A stretch of DNA of 49,280 bases from Chlorobiaceae bacterium (GCA_013334485.1 JAAXXL010000015.1:1-49280); one strand, 5' to 3'. Shown: positions 25,434 through 34,705, counted from the stretch's first letter. Program-made: numbers and translations. The notes: generated from the sequence alone by a model not told the origin.

Positions 25434-26207
25434 ATGACAATAAGAACAAGCGAACCGGATATAACGCCTCAAAAGGTCTATGCGCTTGCGTTCGGCGCCC
25501 ATCCCGATGATGTGGAGCTCTCATGCGGAGCTACACTACTGAAAATCATGGCAGAAGGCCAGCAGGTTTCGGTTTGCGACCTTACCAGAGGAGAGATGGG
25601 AACAGCAGGAACTCCTGACACAAGGCGGGATGAGGCTGACCGGGCAACTGCTGTTATGGGCTACCACTCGCGCACAACCCTCGACCTTGGAGACTCAAAA
25701 CTTTTTTATACAGAAGAGAACCTTGCCGAAATCATCCGGGTCATCAGAGCCTTCAGGCCTGATGTGGTTTTTTGCAATCCTTCGGACGAACGGCATCCCG
25801 ATCACTCCAAAGCATCAAAACTGGTCACTGACGCCTGCTACTATGCAGGCCTGAAACAGCTTGAAACGACCCTGAACGGCTCTTTGCAGGAACCTCACCG
25901 CCCTCAACACCTCCTCTACTATATCCAGTTCAAACATATTGATCCTGACATCATTGTCGATGTTTCGGCAACCTTCAAAGCTTCACGCAACGGAGTGCTT
26001 GCATTTGCTTCGCAATTTCATCGGGAAGGAGCAACCGGAGAGCCGGAAACCATGATCAAACGCCCCGAGTTTCTTACCGGACTTGAAGCACGTGCGCGAT
26101 ATTTCGGAGAGCAGATCGGCGTTACCTACGGCGAAGGGTTCACGCTCCCCTCAACCATAGCTATCTCCTCTTTCAGCAGCGCATTCCCCGGAAAAGCAAA
26201 GCTGTAA
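25434..26207 (+). CDS. bshB1: Bacillithiol biosynthesis deacetylase BshB1-like
   Basis: This zinc-dependent LmbE/PIG-L deacetylase removes acetyl from GlcNAc-malate, the second step of bacillithiol synthesis. The 257 residues contain the metal-binding AHPDDVE (N-terminus) and the third ligand in ERHPDHSKA (about 120). They also carry the BshB1-type stretches LTRGEMGTAGTPDTRRDEA, FASQFHR and FGEQIGVTYGEGF. Green sulfur bacteria make N-methyl-bacillithiol as their low-molecular-weight thiol, so a bshB gene is expected. The companion bshA and bshC genes are not in the window. Confidence 0.9.
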   Translation: MTIRTSEPDITPQKVYALAFGAHPDDVELSCGATLLKIMAEGQQVSVCDLTRGEMGTAGTPDTRRDEADRATAVMGYHSRTTLDLGDSKLFYTEENLAEIIRVIRAFRPDVVFCNPSDERHPDHSKASKLVTDACYYAGLKQLETTLNGSLQEPHRPQHLLYYIQFKHIDPDIIVDVSATFKASRNGVLAFASQFHREGATGEPETMIKRPEFLTGLEARARYFGEQIGVTYGEGFTLPSTIAISSFSSAFPGKAKL

Positions 26208-26460
26208 AATCCTGTACTATGCATCAACAGGGCAATGCTGATTTGTCTTCCTTTCAGAGTTCCAGAGAACAGAAAAACAGAAATTCAGGAGAAGAAAAGA
26301 GGACAGGAACGAACGACACAAAAACCGGTATTGACAAAAGACTCTTCCCCCTCCTCTTACGGAGATGTGCAAAATCAAGCATCTGCGGAAAAGAAGTAGA
26401 GTTAGTCGAGAGCGTCCCCTCACAGCACCAAAATCATCCCTATCCGGAAACCGATTGAGT

Positions 26461-26754
26461 TTACTTTATTCTTGATTGCCAATACCAGGGTTTTCTGTGC
26501 ATATGAGCTATTGCCTAAATAACAACAGAATCGGCTTCGACTGAATAAAGGATTTTATACGGGAACTTTGGGATGTACGCCTTTAAAATATTTTCATGCT
26601 CTCGTGGAAACCACTGCGGGTTTTTCCTGATTTTACTGACTTGAAGAACCGCCATCTCCTGAAAGCGCCTGCCAAGTCCATTTTGCAGTTGATCATACCA
26701 CTTCACTGCATCAAGCAGTTCTTTTGCGGCTAATTCGTGAATTCTCAGCTTCAC
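26461..26754 (-). pseudogene. RelE/ParE-type toxin gene interrupted by an amber codon
   Basis: The frame begins with a GTG overlapping the antitoxin stop codon (GTGA). It reads 79 residues of a ParE-like toxin (LAAKELLDAVKWYDQLQNGL, KNPQWFPREHENILKAYIPK, PYKILYSVEADSVVI) and then meets TAG at 26515-26517. After the TAG the same frame continues AIAHMHRKPWYWQSRIK to a TAA at 26461. That is the normal family C-terminus; family members read VVIYAIAHxxRxPxYW. The TAG thus replaces the usual tyrosine codon. Loss of the C-terminal 18 residues should cripple this fold. A read error or amber suppression would restore it. Confidence 0.8.
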
Positions 26755-26948
26755 GGCAATAACGTATCAAAATCGAGAAGTGTTTCTCGGCCCTCATTTA
26801 CCGCTTTCATCCGTTCATTAACCTCATTGATCCAGGCTTCGCTGATTTCTTCCTGTTCATGATCAATACTTGCCAGAAGCAACTCTGCCAAAGCAACCCG
26901 TTGAATGGGCGGCATTTCCATTGCCTTGTGTATCAATAGCCTGTCCAT
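26751..26948 (-). CDS. Antitoxin, addiction-module (TIGR02574) family
   Basis: This 65-residue protein begins MDRLLIHKAMEMPPIQRVAL and ends GRETLLDFDTLLP. The core PxxxRxALAExLLxSID with a helical acidic middle and a terminal AxxxGRxxxLD-like motif is the usual plan of these antitoxins. An open frame continues upstream to 27062, but GGAGA lies just before the ATG at 26948, which is therefore the start. The stop overlaps the toxin start. Expected role: binds and neutralises the ParE-like toxin and represses the operon. Confidence 0.8.
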   Translation of the reverse strand: MDRLLIHKAMEMPPIQRVALAELLLASIDHEQEEISEAWINEVNERMKAVNEGRETLLDFDTLLP

Positions 26949-27257
26949 AATTATTTCTCCGGTGAAAATTGAAAACACATGCTCACAATAATACACTAAA
27001 TCCCGGAAAATGAGAATAAAACACAATAACCTGTAAATACGATCCCGGACAACCAGGAGCACCAGCTTTCTGATACAGAATTACAGAGTGCCAAAATGAA
27101 AATCAGCGTTCCCGGCAAAAATAATCCGGCCCACCTTCGGCGACCAGTGCTTTTGTCGATCTGTTACCTGCTCATTGAGGAGTGCGACGCTGTGTCTCTT
27201 GCTGCCGCTTTCCCTATAGCATTATCTATCAGGTAACACCTGTTTACTCTGCATTGC
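26949..27257. other. Region between the antitoxin and XRE genes
   Basis: No supported gene. It contains the promoter side of the toxin-antitoxin operon. Downstream of the XRE gene, where a HipA-like partner would normally start, only short stop-interrupted frames are seen. Confidence 0.45.
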
Positions 27258-27596
27258 TCACAGAGCACCTGTTGCCGGTTTTCTTTTGCGGATACGTTGA
27301 GGCAACTGTTCATCCATAAGGATAAGTCCTATATTATCGTTCGCTGTATCCAGCATATCATTGAGCTTGTTAATCTCACCAAGCACATAGAGTGCACGTG
27401 CAATCGTACCCCACGAAATACCCGGATCACCCTTCTCAAGTCGTCTCAGACTGGAAACAGAAATACCAATCCGCTCAGCCATCGACTGTTGAGAGAATCG
27501 CCTTCGACGTCTGGCCAGAGAGAGATCATTTCCAAACTTTTCGACAGCTCGTCTGACTGGCAACGGCAACGGCATCGCTATCTTTTTATCGCTCAT
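27258..27596 (-). CDS. XRE-family helix-turn-helix regulator (HipB-like), orphan
   Basis: This is a 112-residue DNA-binding protein. The helix-turn-helix covers about residues 24-78 (LARRRRRFSQQSMAERIGIS, SSLRRLEKGDPGISWGTIAR), followed by ALYVLGEINKLNDML and a short acidic/basic tail. This longer XRE type, with a GDPGxSWGTxARAL motif, is usually the antitoxin of a HipA-like kinase. Here no toxin gene follows; the downstream DNA is gene-free up to the ParE antitoxin. It may be a remnant of a lost pair or an independent regulator. Confidence 0.85.
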   Translation of the reverse strand: MSDKKIAMPLPLPVRRAVEKFGNDLSLARRRRRFSQQSMAERIGISVSSLRRLEKGDPGISWGTIARALYVLGEINKLNDMLDTANDNIGLILMDEQLPQRIRKRKPATGAL

Positions 27597-27796
27597 TAAT
27601 GAGTTCTTAATAAAGTTTAGAAATCATATAAGAACAAATATAAAGAAGGGTGCACGGAACACAAAATATTCTTACTCTACCCATATATTGGACATCCGGA
27701 GCACAAGGAATCCTCTTTCCATGCGCTATATCTCTCAATTGTCCAATGTTTTGCCTACCTTATGGACAGGTCATATCTAACAACAACCATAATGGA

Positions 27797-29494
27797 ATGA
27801 GAACCAACTTCTTTCGGAAAACAGTTGTTTCGGCACTGCTGCTGCTCATGCTTACAAGCATCACTGCATGCAAAAAAAACGACACTGAAGCGCTCAAGAG
27901 TGACCGGATTGTAACGGGGATCTCGGCTGATTTTGACTATCTCAATCCCCTCCTGATTCAGCTCTCCATGTCGCGCGAGATATGCATGCTGCTCTACCCG
28001 TCGCTGGTGAAGCCATCCTATGACAAAGCAAACGGAGCGATTACCTTTCTGCCCAACACGGCAACAAGCTGGGAGTTCTCGGAGGATGGAAAAACCGCAA
28101 CCTTCCACCTGAAGAGCGGTGCCCGATGGGAAGATGGACAGAAAGTCTCGTCACATGATTTCAAATTCTCCTATGCTCTCTATAAAAACCCGGAAATCGC
28201 AAGTTCCCGTCAGCACTATCTGAACGATCTCGTGCTGCTTCCCGACGGCAGTGCCGATATTGAACGCGCGGTGGAGACTCCGAACGACTCAACACTGGTG
28301 CTGCATTTCAATAAGCCGATGGCTCAGGATATCATACTTGACCATTTCAATGATCTGATGCCGGTTGCCGAACACCTCTTCAAAGCATATGCGCCAAACG
28401 AAATTCGATCAAAAGCGACTGAAATTCCGGTTCTGAGCGCCGGACCGTTCAGGGTAAAAAAATGGTCACGACAGGAAAAGCTTGAGCTTGTCACCAACCC
28501 TGCATCCCGGCTGCCGCACCCTGCGATCATAAAAAATCTGATCTTTCTTGTTGTACCTGAATACACAACCCGCCTGGCCATGCTGAAATCAGGCCAGATT
28601 GATGCCATGATCTCTGCCGGCGGCATCAACCCCAAGGATATTCGTGAGCTTGCCAAAAGCTCGCCCTCGATTGCTGTCAAACCGGTGAAGAACCGTTATT
28701 TCGACAGCATCGTCTGGCTCAATATTGACGGGAATACATGGCGAAATGAGCATAAAATAAAACCTAATCCGCTTTTCGGTGACAAAAAGGTTCGTCAGGC
28801 ACTGACACTTGCCATTGACCGGCAATCCATAATTGACGGCTTCATGGGCCCGGAGCACGCAACCATTATCAACACCTCCCTCTCTCCGGCCTATAAGAAA
28901 ATCGCAAACACCGCACTTGACCCATACGACTACAATCCACAAAAAGCAACCGCGCTCCTTCGCGAAGCGGGGTGGGTTCCCGGCCCTGACGGCATTCTGC
29001 AGAAACAGGGAAAAAAGTTCTCTTTTGAACTTGCCGCTCCGGTCGGCAATCCCCGTCGTAACTATGCTGCTACGATTATACAACAGAATCTCCGCGAAAT
29101 CGGAATTGAGTGCCGCCTGAAATTTGACGAAAGTCTTGTCTTTCTGAAAAACCAGAACACCTTCCATTACGAAGCCGCACTCTCCGGCCTTGCTGCAGAA
29201 ACCCTCCCCTTCCAGCTTGTTATCTGGGGATCCGATTTTGTTAAACGTCCGTTCAACTCTTCAGCTTTCCAGAACGCCAGACTCGATGCGGTTATTGATG
29301 AGCTGAGCAGACCGCTTCAAAAAGAGAGGGAAGTTGCTCTCTGGAAAGAGTACCAGCAGATTCTGCATGACGAACAGCCAAGAAGCTTCCTCTACTACTA
29401 TGATGAGCTTGAAGGATTCAACAAACGGATCCTCAACAGCGATGTCAATCTGATTTCGACGTTGTATAACGTGTATGACTGGAGTGTACAATAG
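27797..29494 (+). CDS. Peptide/oligopeptide ABC transporter substrate-binding lipoprotein
   Basis: This is a family-5 extracellular solute-binding protein of 565 residues. The open frame extends to 27650, but the ATG at 27797 starts a clean lipoprotein signal (MRTNFFRKTVVSALLLLMLT, lipobox ITAC with the cysteine about residue 25). The mature part has the SBP_bac_5 signatures: FDYLNPLL, then NTATSWEFSEDGKTATFHLK with GARWEDG, the central KKVRQALTLAIDRQSII and the C-terminal lobe. It should be anchored on the periplasmic side and deliver peptides or related ligands to an ABC permease. No permease or ATPase gene is adjacent. A terminator about 100 bp downstream separates it from bchF. Confidence 0.9.
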   Translation: MRTNFFRKTVVSALLLLMLTSITACKKNDTEALKSDRIVTGISADFDYLNPLLIQLSMSREICMLLYPSLVKPSYDKANGAITFLPNTATSWEFSEDGKTATFHLKSGARWEDGQKVSSHDFKFSYALYKNPEIASSRQHYLNDLVLLPDGSADIERAVETPNDSTLVLHFNKPMAQDIILDHFNDLMPVAEHLFKAYAPNEIRSKATEIPVLSAGPFRVKKWSRQEKLELVTNPASRLPHPAIIKNLIFLVVPEYTTRLAMLKSGQIDAMISAGGINPKDIRELAKSSPSIAVKPVKNRYFDSIVWLNIDGNTWRNEHKIKPNPLFGDKKVRQALTLAIDRQSIIDGFMGPEHATIINTSLSPAYKKIANTALDPYDYNPQKATALLREAGWVPGPDGILQKQGKKFSFELAAPVGNPRRNYAATIIQQNLREIGIECRLKFDESLVFLKNQNTFHYEAALSGLAAETLPFQLVIWGSDFVKRPFNSSAFQNARLDAVIDELSRPLQKEREVALWKEYQQILHDEQPRSFLYYYDELEGFNKRILNSDVNLISTLYNVYDWSVQ

Positions 29495-29591
29495 GAGCAC
29501 TGCTCACTACAATTTATAGCTTTGCCCTGGTTCGATCTCGTCGGCTTCGGGCTCGAAACTCATGAAAACAGCGGTGCTCTGAATGCAAGAG

Positions 29592-29629
29592 GCCAGTGAA
29601 GAGGGCGTTTGCCGTCACTGGCGTTTTTT
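29592..29629 (+). terminator. Terminator between the lipoprotein gene and bchF
   Basis: GCCAGTGA (29592-29599) pairs exactly with TCACTGGC (29615-29622), followed by G and six T. It insulates the bchFCX genes from the upstream lipoprotein transcript. Confidence 0.85.
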
Positions 29630-29698
29630 GCTATATTCAACTACTTTTTTAAAAAGCAGTTAAAGTATTTGTTTCACCAACAGCGAACTTATTGTTTT

Positions 29699-30169
29699 AT
29701 GCCCCGTTACACTCCCGAACAGCTTGAGAGGAGAAATGCATCAGTCTGGACGACAGTTCAGGGAATCCTGGCACCTATCCAGTTCGTTATGTTTCTTGCC
29801 GGTCTCACCATTACCTGGCTCTACAAATCGGACATCTGGATTCATGACTTTTACTGGATCACCTTTTTTGTAACCATGAAAACCTTGATGCTTGTGCTGA
29901 TATTTGTCACAGGCGGCTTTTTTGAAAAAGAGGTATTCGGACAATTTGCCTTTGCTCCTGAATTTTTCTGGGAGGATTTCGGCAGTGCCATTGCCATGAT
30001 TGTGCACCTCTCCTACTTTATACTCTTTTTCATGGGGCTTGATGAAGAGCTGCTTATATCGACAGCACTGCTCGCCTACCTGAGCTATCTGGTCAATGCA
30101 GCACAATTTGTTATCCGATTGCTGCTTGAAAAGCATAATGAGAAGAAGCTCAAACAACAGAGAGGCTGA
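29699..30169 (+). CDS. bchF: 3-vinyl (bacterio)chlorophyllide hydratase BchF
   Basis: BchF adds water to the C3 vinyl group, making the 3-hydroxyethyl intermediate of bacteriochlorophyll a synthesis. The open frame extends to 29609, but the ATG at 29699 gives MPRYTPEQLERRNASVWTTV, the usual BchF start. The 156-residue protein has about four membrane helices (LAPIQFVMFLAGLTITWLY, WITFFVTMKTLMLVLIFVTG, AIAMIVHLSYFILFFMGL, ALLAYLSYLVNAAQFVIRLL). Two acidic stretches, FEKEVFG and FFWEDFGSA, lie between them. It is the first gene of a bchF-bchC-bchX run on the plus strand. Green sulfur bacteria also have the paralogue BchV for antenna pigments. The position next to bchC and bchX favours BchF. Confidence 0.9.
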   Translation: MPRYTPEQLERRNASVWTTVQGILAPIQFVMFLAGLTITWLYKSDIWIHDFYWITFFVTMKTLMLVLIFVTGGFFEKEVFGQFAFAPEFFWEDFGSAIAMIVHLSYFILFFMGLDEELLISTALLAYLSYLVNAAQFVIRLLLEKHNEKKLKQQRG

Positions 30170-30171
30170 CC

Positions 30172-30197
30172 GCTCACGACAATTAGTAAAGGTGCCC
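30172..30197 (-). repeat. Solo end of the MITE-like repeat in the bchF-bchC gap
   Basis: The bases ctcacgacaat...aggtgccc match the inner flank and the terminal repeat of copies A and C, with a few changes in between. The rest of the element is absent because bchF ends only 2 bp before it. Its AAAGGTG lies 6 bp before the bchC ATG and is the only candidate ribosome-binding site. Confidence 0.65.
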
Positions 30198-30199
30198 AT

Positions 30200-31207
30200 A
30201 TGAAAGCAAAAGCGATACTCTTCAGCGGTGTCCGCCAGATTGAACTCGCAGAAGTAACCCTGAAGCCACTCTCATCCACCGATGTGCTTGTTGAAACCCA
30301 CTGGTCGTCAATAAGTACCGGAACGGAAAAAATGGCTTACAACGGTCTGATCCCTTCGCCTCCGTTTATCTTTCCCTTTATTCCCGGTTATGAGACCGTC
30401 GGAAAGATTATCAAGGTTGGCAGGCATGTCAATCAGAGCCTTATCGGTAAATTTGCCTATGTTGCCGGCTCATTCGGTTATATAGGTGTCAATGCGGCGT
30501 TCGGCGGTGCTTCAGAGTATATTGTCTGCCCGGTTGAAAGTATTACCGTACTCGACAATATCGACAACCCCCGCTGCGGCATTGCCCTGCCGCTCGGAGC
30601 AACGGCCCTGCATATTGTTGACCTGGCACACGTTGAAAACAAGAAGGTACTGGTACTCGGTCAGGGTGCCGTCGGCATTCTTGCCGCAGAACTGGCTAAA
30701 CTCATGGGAGCGAAACTTGTTGCCGTAACCGAACCCAATCCGAACCGCCTCAACCTCTCTTCGGCTGACCTTAAAGTAAACCCTGACACGGAAGATGTCT
30801 CTGCCGCACTTGCCGGTCATGAGTTTGACGTACTGATTGACAGCACCGGCATCATGAGTGCCATTGATACCGGTCTCAGGTTTCTTAAATTTCAGGGTGT
30901 GGTTATTTTTGGCGGCTATTACCAGAGAGTAAATATTGACTACTCTCAGGCCTTTCAGAAAGAGCTCTCCTTCATTGCGGCCAAACAGTGGGCCAAAGGG
31001 GATCTTGAACGGGTACGCCAGCTTATCGCCGATCGCAAACTCAATGCCGGAAGAATTTTCACCCATCAGCACACGGTTGAAGATGACATCACCGAAGCCT
31101 ACATACAGGCCTTCAGTGATCCCGACTGCCTGAAAATGATCCTGCTCTGGAAAACCAGCGAAGAACAGAACGACAACGGATGCTCCTCTACCGCACAACC
31201 CGGATAA
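30200..31207 (+). CDS. bchC: 3-hydroxyethyl bacteriochlorophyllide a dehydrogenase BchC
   Basis: BchC oxidises the 3-hydroxyethyl group to the 3-acetyl group of bacteriochlorophyll a, the step after BchF. The 335 residues are a medium-chain dehydrogenase without the structural zinc loop. The N-terminal catalytic domain contains STGTEKMAYNG and IPGYETVGKII. The Rossmann domain holds VLVLGQGAVGILAAELAK, then VTEPNPNRL for NAD binding and DVLIDSTGIMSAI. It lies 30 bp after bchF, with the gap almost filled by a repeat end, and 16 bp before bchX. Confidence 0.93.
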   Translation: MKAKAILFSGVRQIELAEVTLKPLSSTDVLVETHWSSISTGTEKMAYNGLIPSPPFIFPFIPGYETVGKIIKVGRHVNQSLIGKFAYVAGSFGYIGVNAAFGGASEYIVCPVESITVLDNIDNPRCGIALPLGATALHIVDLAHVENKKVLVLGQGAVGILAAELAKLMGAKLVAVTEPNPNRLNLSSADLKVNPDTEDVSAALAGHEFDVLIDSTGIMSAIDTGLRFLKFQGVVIFGGYYQRVNIDYSQAFQKELSFIAAKQWAKGDLERVRQLIADRKLNAGRIFTHQHTVEDDITEAYIQAFSDPDCLKMILLWKTSEEQNDNGCSSTAQPG

Positions 31208-31223
31208 CCATAAGCAGTACCTG

Positions 31224-32336
31224 ATGGCAGCAAGAACCATAGCTATATACGGCAAGGGCGGAATAGGCAAAAGCTTTACAACAACCAACCTCAGTGCCAC
31301 CTTCGCCATGATGAACCGGCGGGTGCTGCAACTTGGCTGCGATCCAAAGCACGACTCCACTACCTCCCTCTTCGGAGGAATTCCACTGCCGACGGTTACC
31401 GATCTATTTGCAGAAAAAAACGCACAGAATCAGCAGGTATCAATAAGCGATATTGTCTTCCGGCGTGATATAGCCGACTTTCCCCAGCCGATCTACGGCA
31501 TTGAACTTGGCGGCCCACAGGTTGGACGGGGTTGCGGGGGAAGGGGAATTATTTCAGGGTTTGACCTGCTTGAAAAGCTCGGAATCTTCAACTGGGATAT
31601 CGATATTATCCTCATGGACTTTCTCGGTGACGTTGTCTGCGGAGGATTTGCAACCCCGCTTGCCCGTTCACTCAGTGAAGAGGTCATTCTGGTCACCAAC
31701 AACGACCGCCAGTCAATCTTTACAGCCAACAACATCTGCCAGGCCAACAACTACTTCAGAGCCATCGGAGGGCAGTCTCGCCTGCTCGGCATGATTATCA
31801 ATCGGGATGACGGCAGCGGTGTGGCCGAACGATATGCCGAGGCCGCCGGAATCTCGGTACTCATGAAGGTACCCTATAACGCCGACGCCCGCGACAAGGA
31901 CGACAGTTTTGATTTTGCCGTCAGACTGCCTGAACTAAGGGATAAATTCAAAACCCTTGCCACAGAAATTCTTGAAAACCGCATCAAACCCTGCCATGCC
32001 AGCGGCCTCGATTTCATGCAGTTTGTCCGGCTGTTCGGAGATGTGAGTGATGAATCCCCGGTTCCGGCAACGGCTGAAGAGCTCTTCGGAAAACAGCAAG
32101 GATCAGTGACAGCAGTTCCTGAGATTGCCACTGAATCGCATGAAAATGACGATCTGAAAATGAAGCGCTGTATTGAGCAGCTCACCGAACTGGAAAAAGA
32201 GATCTACCGGATGAGTGAAGAGGAGGAGATGAGCGTCACCGAAATTGCCACAAGGTTAGAGCGTGAAGAGTCAGAGGTTCGTGAACTGCTCGCAGCCGCC
32301 CGCACACAATTGAGAAAGCTCTTCTTCGGAGTGTAA
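31224..32336 (+). CDS. bchX: Chlorophyllide a reductase iron protein BchX, with C-terminal HTH-like extension
   Basis: BchX is the ATP-hydrolysing electron donor (NifH-like) that passes electrons to BchYZ for reduction of ring B of chlorophyllide a. The P-loop is YGKGGIGKSFTT. The two [4Fe-4S] cysteine segments are VGRGCGGRGI and GDVVCGGFA. DPKHDSTTSLFGG and the FLGDVVCGG context separate it from BchL and NifH. At 370 residues it is longer than the roughly 330 of proteobacterial BchX. The extra C-terminal part, about residues 310-370 (QLTELEKEIYRM, MSVTEIATRLEREESEVREL, AAARTQLRKLFFGV), reads like the region-4 helix-turn-helix of sigma-70 factors. Partner genes bchY and bchZ are not in the window. 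Confidence 0.92.
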   Translation: MAARTIAIYGKGGIGKSFTTTNLSATFAMMNRRVLQLGCDPKHDSTTSLFGGIPLPTVTDLFAEKNAQNQQVSISDIVFRRDIADFPQPIYGIELGGPQVGRGCGGRGIISGFDLLEKLGIFNWDIDIILMDFLGDVVCGGFATPLARSLSEEVILVTNNDRQSIFTANNICQANNYFRAIGGQSRLLGMIINRDDGSGVAERYAEAAGISVLMKVPYNADARDKDDSFDFAVRLPELRDKFKTLATEILENRIKPCHASGLDFMQFVRLFGDVSDESPVPATAEELFGKQQGSVTAVPEIATESHENDDLKMKRCIEQLTELEKEIYRMSEEEEMSVTEIATRLEREESEVRELLAAARTQLRKLFFGV

Positions 32337-32417
32337 AATATTTGACCCGCTAATTGCGCGAATCGGGAAGAGATAAATTCTGTCCACGAATTACACAAAT
32401 TCTCATAAATTGGTGTA

Positions 32418-32440
32418 GGGGCAATCCCTTGTGGTTGCCC
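32418..32440. repeat. Short hairpin GGGGCAATCC...GGTTGCCC
   Basis: This small imperfect palindrome lies in the 367-bp gap between bchX and typA, followed by a pyrimidine-rich stretch with repeated 'gtcctt' units (32458-32488). There is no other gene in the gap. It resembles short dispersed palindromes seen in many bacterial genomes (recalled pattern, not checked). It could also act as a weak terminator for bchX (TGATTTTTCT follows). Confidence 0.45.
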
Positions 32441-32627
32441 TGATTTTTCTCTTCGTCCCTGCTGTCCTTGGAGTCCTTGCTGTCCTTTTCTTTAGCAAGA
32501 AGGGATCTGATTTATTGTGCTGCTCCGCTTAGAAAGATCTCTCACCCGATTATATCGGATTCGAGATGACACAATCTGGCAGGAAAGATTCTGAATTCCC
32601 GGAAAAGAAATTTGAACAAACCCTGTC

Positions 32628-32666
32628 AACAAAAAAAGGCCGCCTCTTCAGGCAGCCTTTTTTGTT
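32628..32666. terminator. Bidirectional terminator downstream of typA
   Basis: AACAAAAAAAGGC plus GCCT pairs with AGGC plus GCCTTTTTTTGTT around CTTC, with A- and T-tracts on either side. It lies 38 bp after the typA stop on the minus strand, and also faces the bchX operon. Confidence 0.88.
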
Positions 32667-32703
32667 GTACTCTTTTTCTATCAACCGGCGCCACTATAAA
32701 CCG

Positions 32704-34530
32704 TCAGGCGTTAGACTTTTTCGTCGCCCTTGCCCTCGCGCTTTGGTCAAGAATCTTCTTTCTGAGTCTGATGCTCAGTGGCGTTACCTCAAGAAGCTCA
32801 TCGTCATTGATAAACTCAAGCGCCTGTTCCAGCGAAAGAAGCTTTGGCGGAGTCAAACGAAGCGACTCATCAGTACCCGAAGAGCGCATGTTACTGAGCT
32901 TTTTGGTTTTGCATACGTTCATGGTGATATCAAGGCCTCTTGTGGACTCACCGACAATCATGCCTGCGTATACCTTGGTATTTGGCGAAACGAAGAAGGT
33001 TCCTCGATCTTCAAGGGCGCTCAACGAATAAGCAACACAAACCCCTGTTTCGGAAACGACAAGTGCGCCGGTTTCACGTGAAGGGAGCTTGCCCTTGAAA
33101 GCCTGGTAGTTGATAAAGACGTGCGACATGATTCCCTCGCCTTTGGTATCGGTGGTAAACTCAAGGTTGTAACCGATAAGTCCTCTGGTTGGAATTTCAA
33201 ACTCAACCCTTACCATTCCGCCGCGAAGGGTACCCATGTGGATCATCTCTGCCTTTCTTCGGCCCATCTTTTCGATAATCACACCGGTATACTCTTCAGG
33301 AATATCAATGGTCACATGCTCGATAGGCTCAAGCATCGTTCCATCTTCATCATAATGCATGATCACCTCAGGCCGTGCAATGGCAAGTTCATAACCTTCA
33401 CGCCTCATGGTTTCGATCAGTACCGAAAGATGGAGTTCTCCCCTGCCCGAAACCCGGAAGGTATCTGCACTGTCTGTCTCCTCAACGTTAAGGGCAACAT
33501 TGGTCATAACCTCTTTCATGAGCCGCTCACGGATTTTGCGGCTGGTTACCTCTTTGCCTTCCAGTCCTGCAAACGGGGAGTCGTTAACCGAAAAGAGCAT
33601 GGAGAGGGTCGGCTTGCTGATTTCAAATGAGTCCAGCGATACCGGTTCCTCAACCGATGCGAGAGTCAGGCCGACTGTGGCATCAGGAATACCGGCAATG
33701 GCAACAATATCACCTGAAGTGGCCTCTTTGACCTCAATTCTCTGAACCTTGTCGAACTGAAAAACCTTTGTTACCGTACCCTTGCCAACAATGCCGTCAG
33801 GCGATACAACAACAAGCTGATTACCGGGGCTTACCTTGCCGCGATGAATGCGACCGATAGCGATTTTGCCGATATACTCGTTGTAGTCAAGCGTCGTCAC
33901 CAGCATCTGGAATCCGCCGTCATCTTCGGCAACCGGCGCAGGAATCTCCTTGATGATGATGTCAAGCAGCAGGCTCATGTCACCATCTTCATCATCCATG
34001 CTGTATTTGGCAACACCGTTTTTGGCTGATGTAAAGATATAGGGGAAATCGAGCTGATGCTCTTCTGCTCCAAGGGCAATAAAGAGATCAAGAACCTGAT
34101 CGTGCACCTTCACCGGGTCGGACTGCGGACGGTCAATCTTGTTGATAACCACAATCGGTTTCAAATGGAGTTCAAGAGCTTTGCGCAGTACAAACTTGGT
34201 CTGGGGCATTGGGCCTTCAAACGCATCAACAAGAAGCAGCACTCCGTCAACCATCTGTAATATACGTTCAACCTCACCACCAAAGTCAGCATGACCCGGT
34301 GTGTCGACAATATTAATCTTGTGATCTTTATAAACCGCTGCTGCGTTTTTCGAAAAAATGGTAATTCCCCTCTCACGCTCCTGCGGATTGGAATCAAGAA
34401 CCCTTACGTTTACCTGCTGGTTATCCCTGAAGGCGCCTGTCTTCTGAAAAATTGAATCAACAAGTGTCGTTTTTCCATGATCAACGTGGGCGATAATGGC
34501 TATATTTCTAATATTCTTTGTGTCGCTCAT
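32704..34530 (-). CDS. typA: Ribosome-associated translational GTPase TypA/BipA
   Basis: This is an EF-G-like GTPase that binds the ribosome and helps assembly and translation under stress. The 608 residues show the GTPase motifs [18 protein letters not shown] (switch I), [12 protein letters not shown] and NKIDRP. The beta-barrel domain and the TypA-specific C-terminal region follow ([20 protein letters not shown], and [20 protein letters not shown]). AAGG lies at a good distance before the ATG. It is a single-gene unit with its own terminator. Confidence 0.96.
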   Translation of the reverse strand: MSDTKNIRNIAIIAHVDHGKTTLVDSIFQKTGAFRDNQQVNVRVLDSNPQERERGITIFSKNAAAVYKDHKINIVDTPGHADFGGEVERILQMVDGVLLLVDAFEGPMPQTKFVLRKALELHLKPIVVINKIDRPQSDPVKVHDQVLDLFIALGAEEHQLDFPYIFTSAKNGVAKYSMDDEDGDMSLLLDIIIKEIPAPVAEDDGGFQMLVTTLDYNEYIGKIAIGRIHRGKVSPGNQLVVVSPDGIVGKGTVTKVFQFDKVQRIEVKEATSGDIVAIAGIPDATVGLTLASVEEPVSLDSFEISKPTLSMLFSVNDSPFAGLEGKEVTSRKIRERLMKEVMTNVALNVEETDSADTFRVSGRGELHLSVLIETMRREGYELAIARPEVIMHYDEDGTMLEPIEHVTIDIPEEYTGVIIEKMGRRKAEMIHMGTLRGGMVRVEFEIPTRGLIGYNLEFTTDTKGEGIMSHVFINYQAFKGKLPSRETGALVVSETGVCVAYSLSALEDRGTFFVSPNTKVYAGMIVGESTRGLDITMNVCKTKKLSNMRSSGTDESLRLTPPKLLSLEQALEFINDDELLEVTPLSIRLRKKILDQSARARATKKSNA

Positions 34531-34705
34531 CTTTTTTCCTTGTAAATAAAGTATATTTATACCCCGTAATGGCCCGAATATACATTTTTTTCTTTGTATT
34601 TATGCCATCAATCTTTGTTCGCTGACCAGGAGCCTTAATACTTCATCTGCCCGGCATGCACAGCAATTTTTTTATGCTCCGGACACTTCCCCGCACCCAA
34701 ATACA

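Noticed and set aside
26217-26460. Possible small genes between bshB1 and the toxin pair
   Set aside because: Open frames on both strands give glutamate/arginine- or leucine-rich low-complexity products without start signals.
31224-32100. NifH or BchL as identity of the iron protein
   Set aside because: The DPKHDSTTSLFGG and GDVVCGG contexts and the place after bchF-bchC fit BchX better than BchL or NifH.
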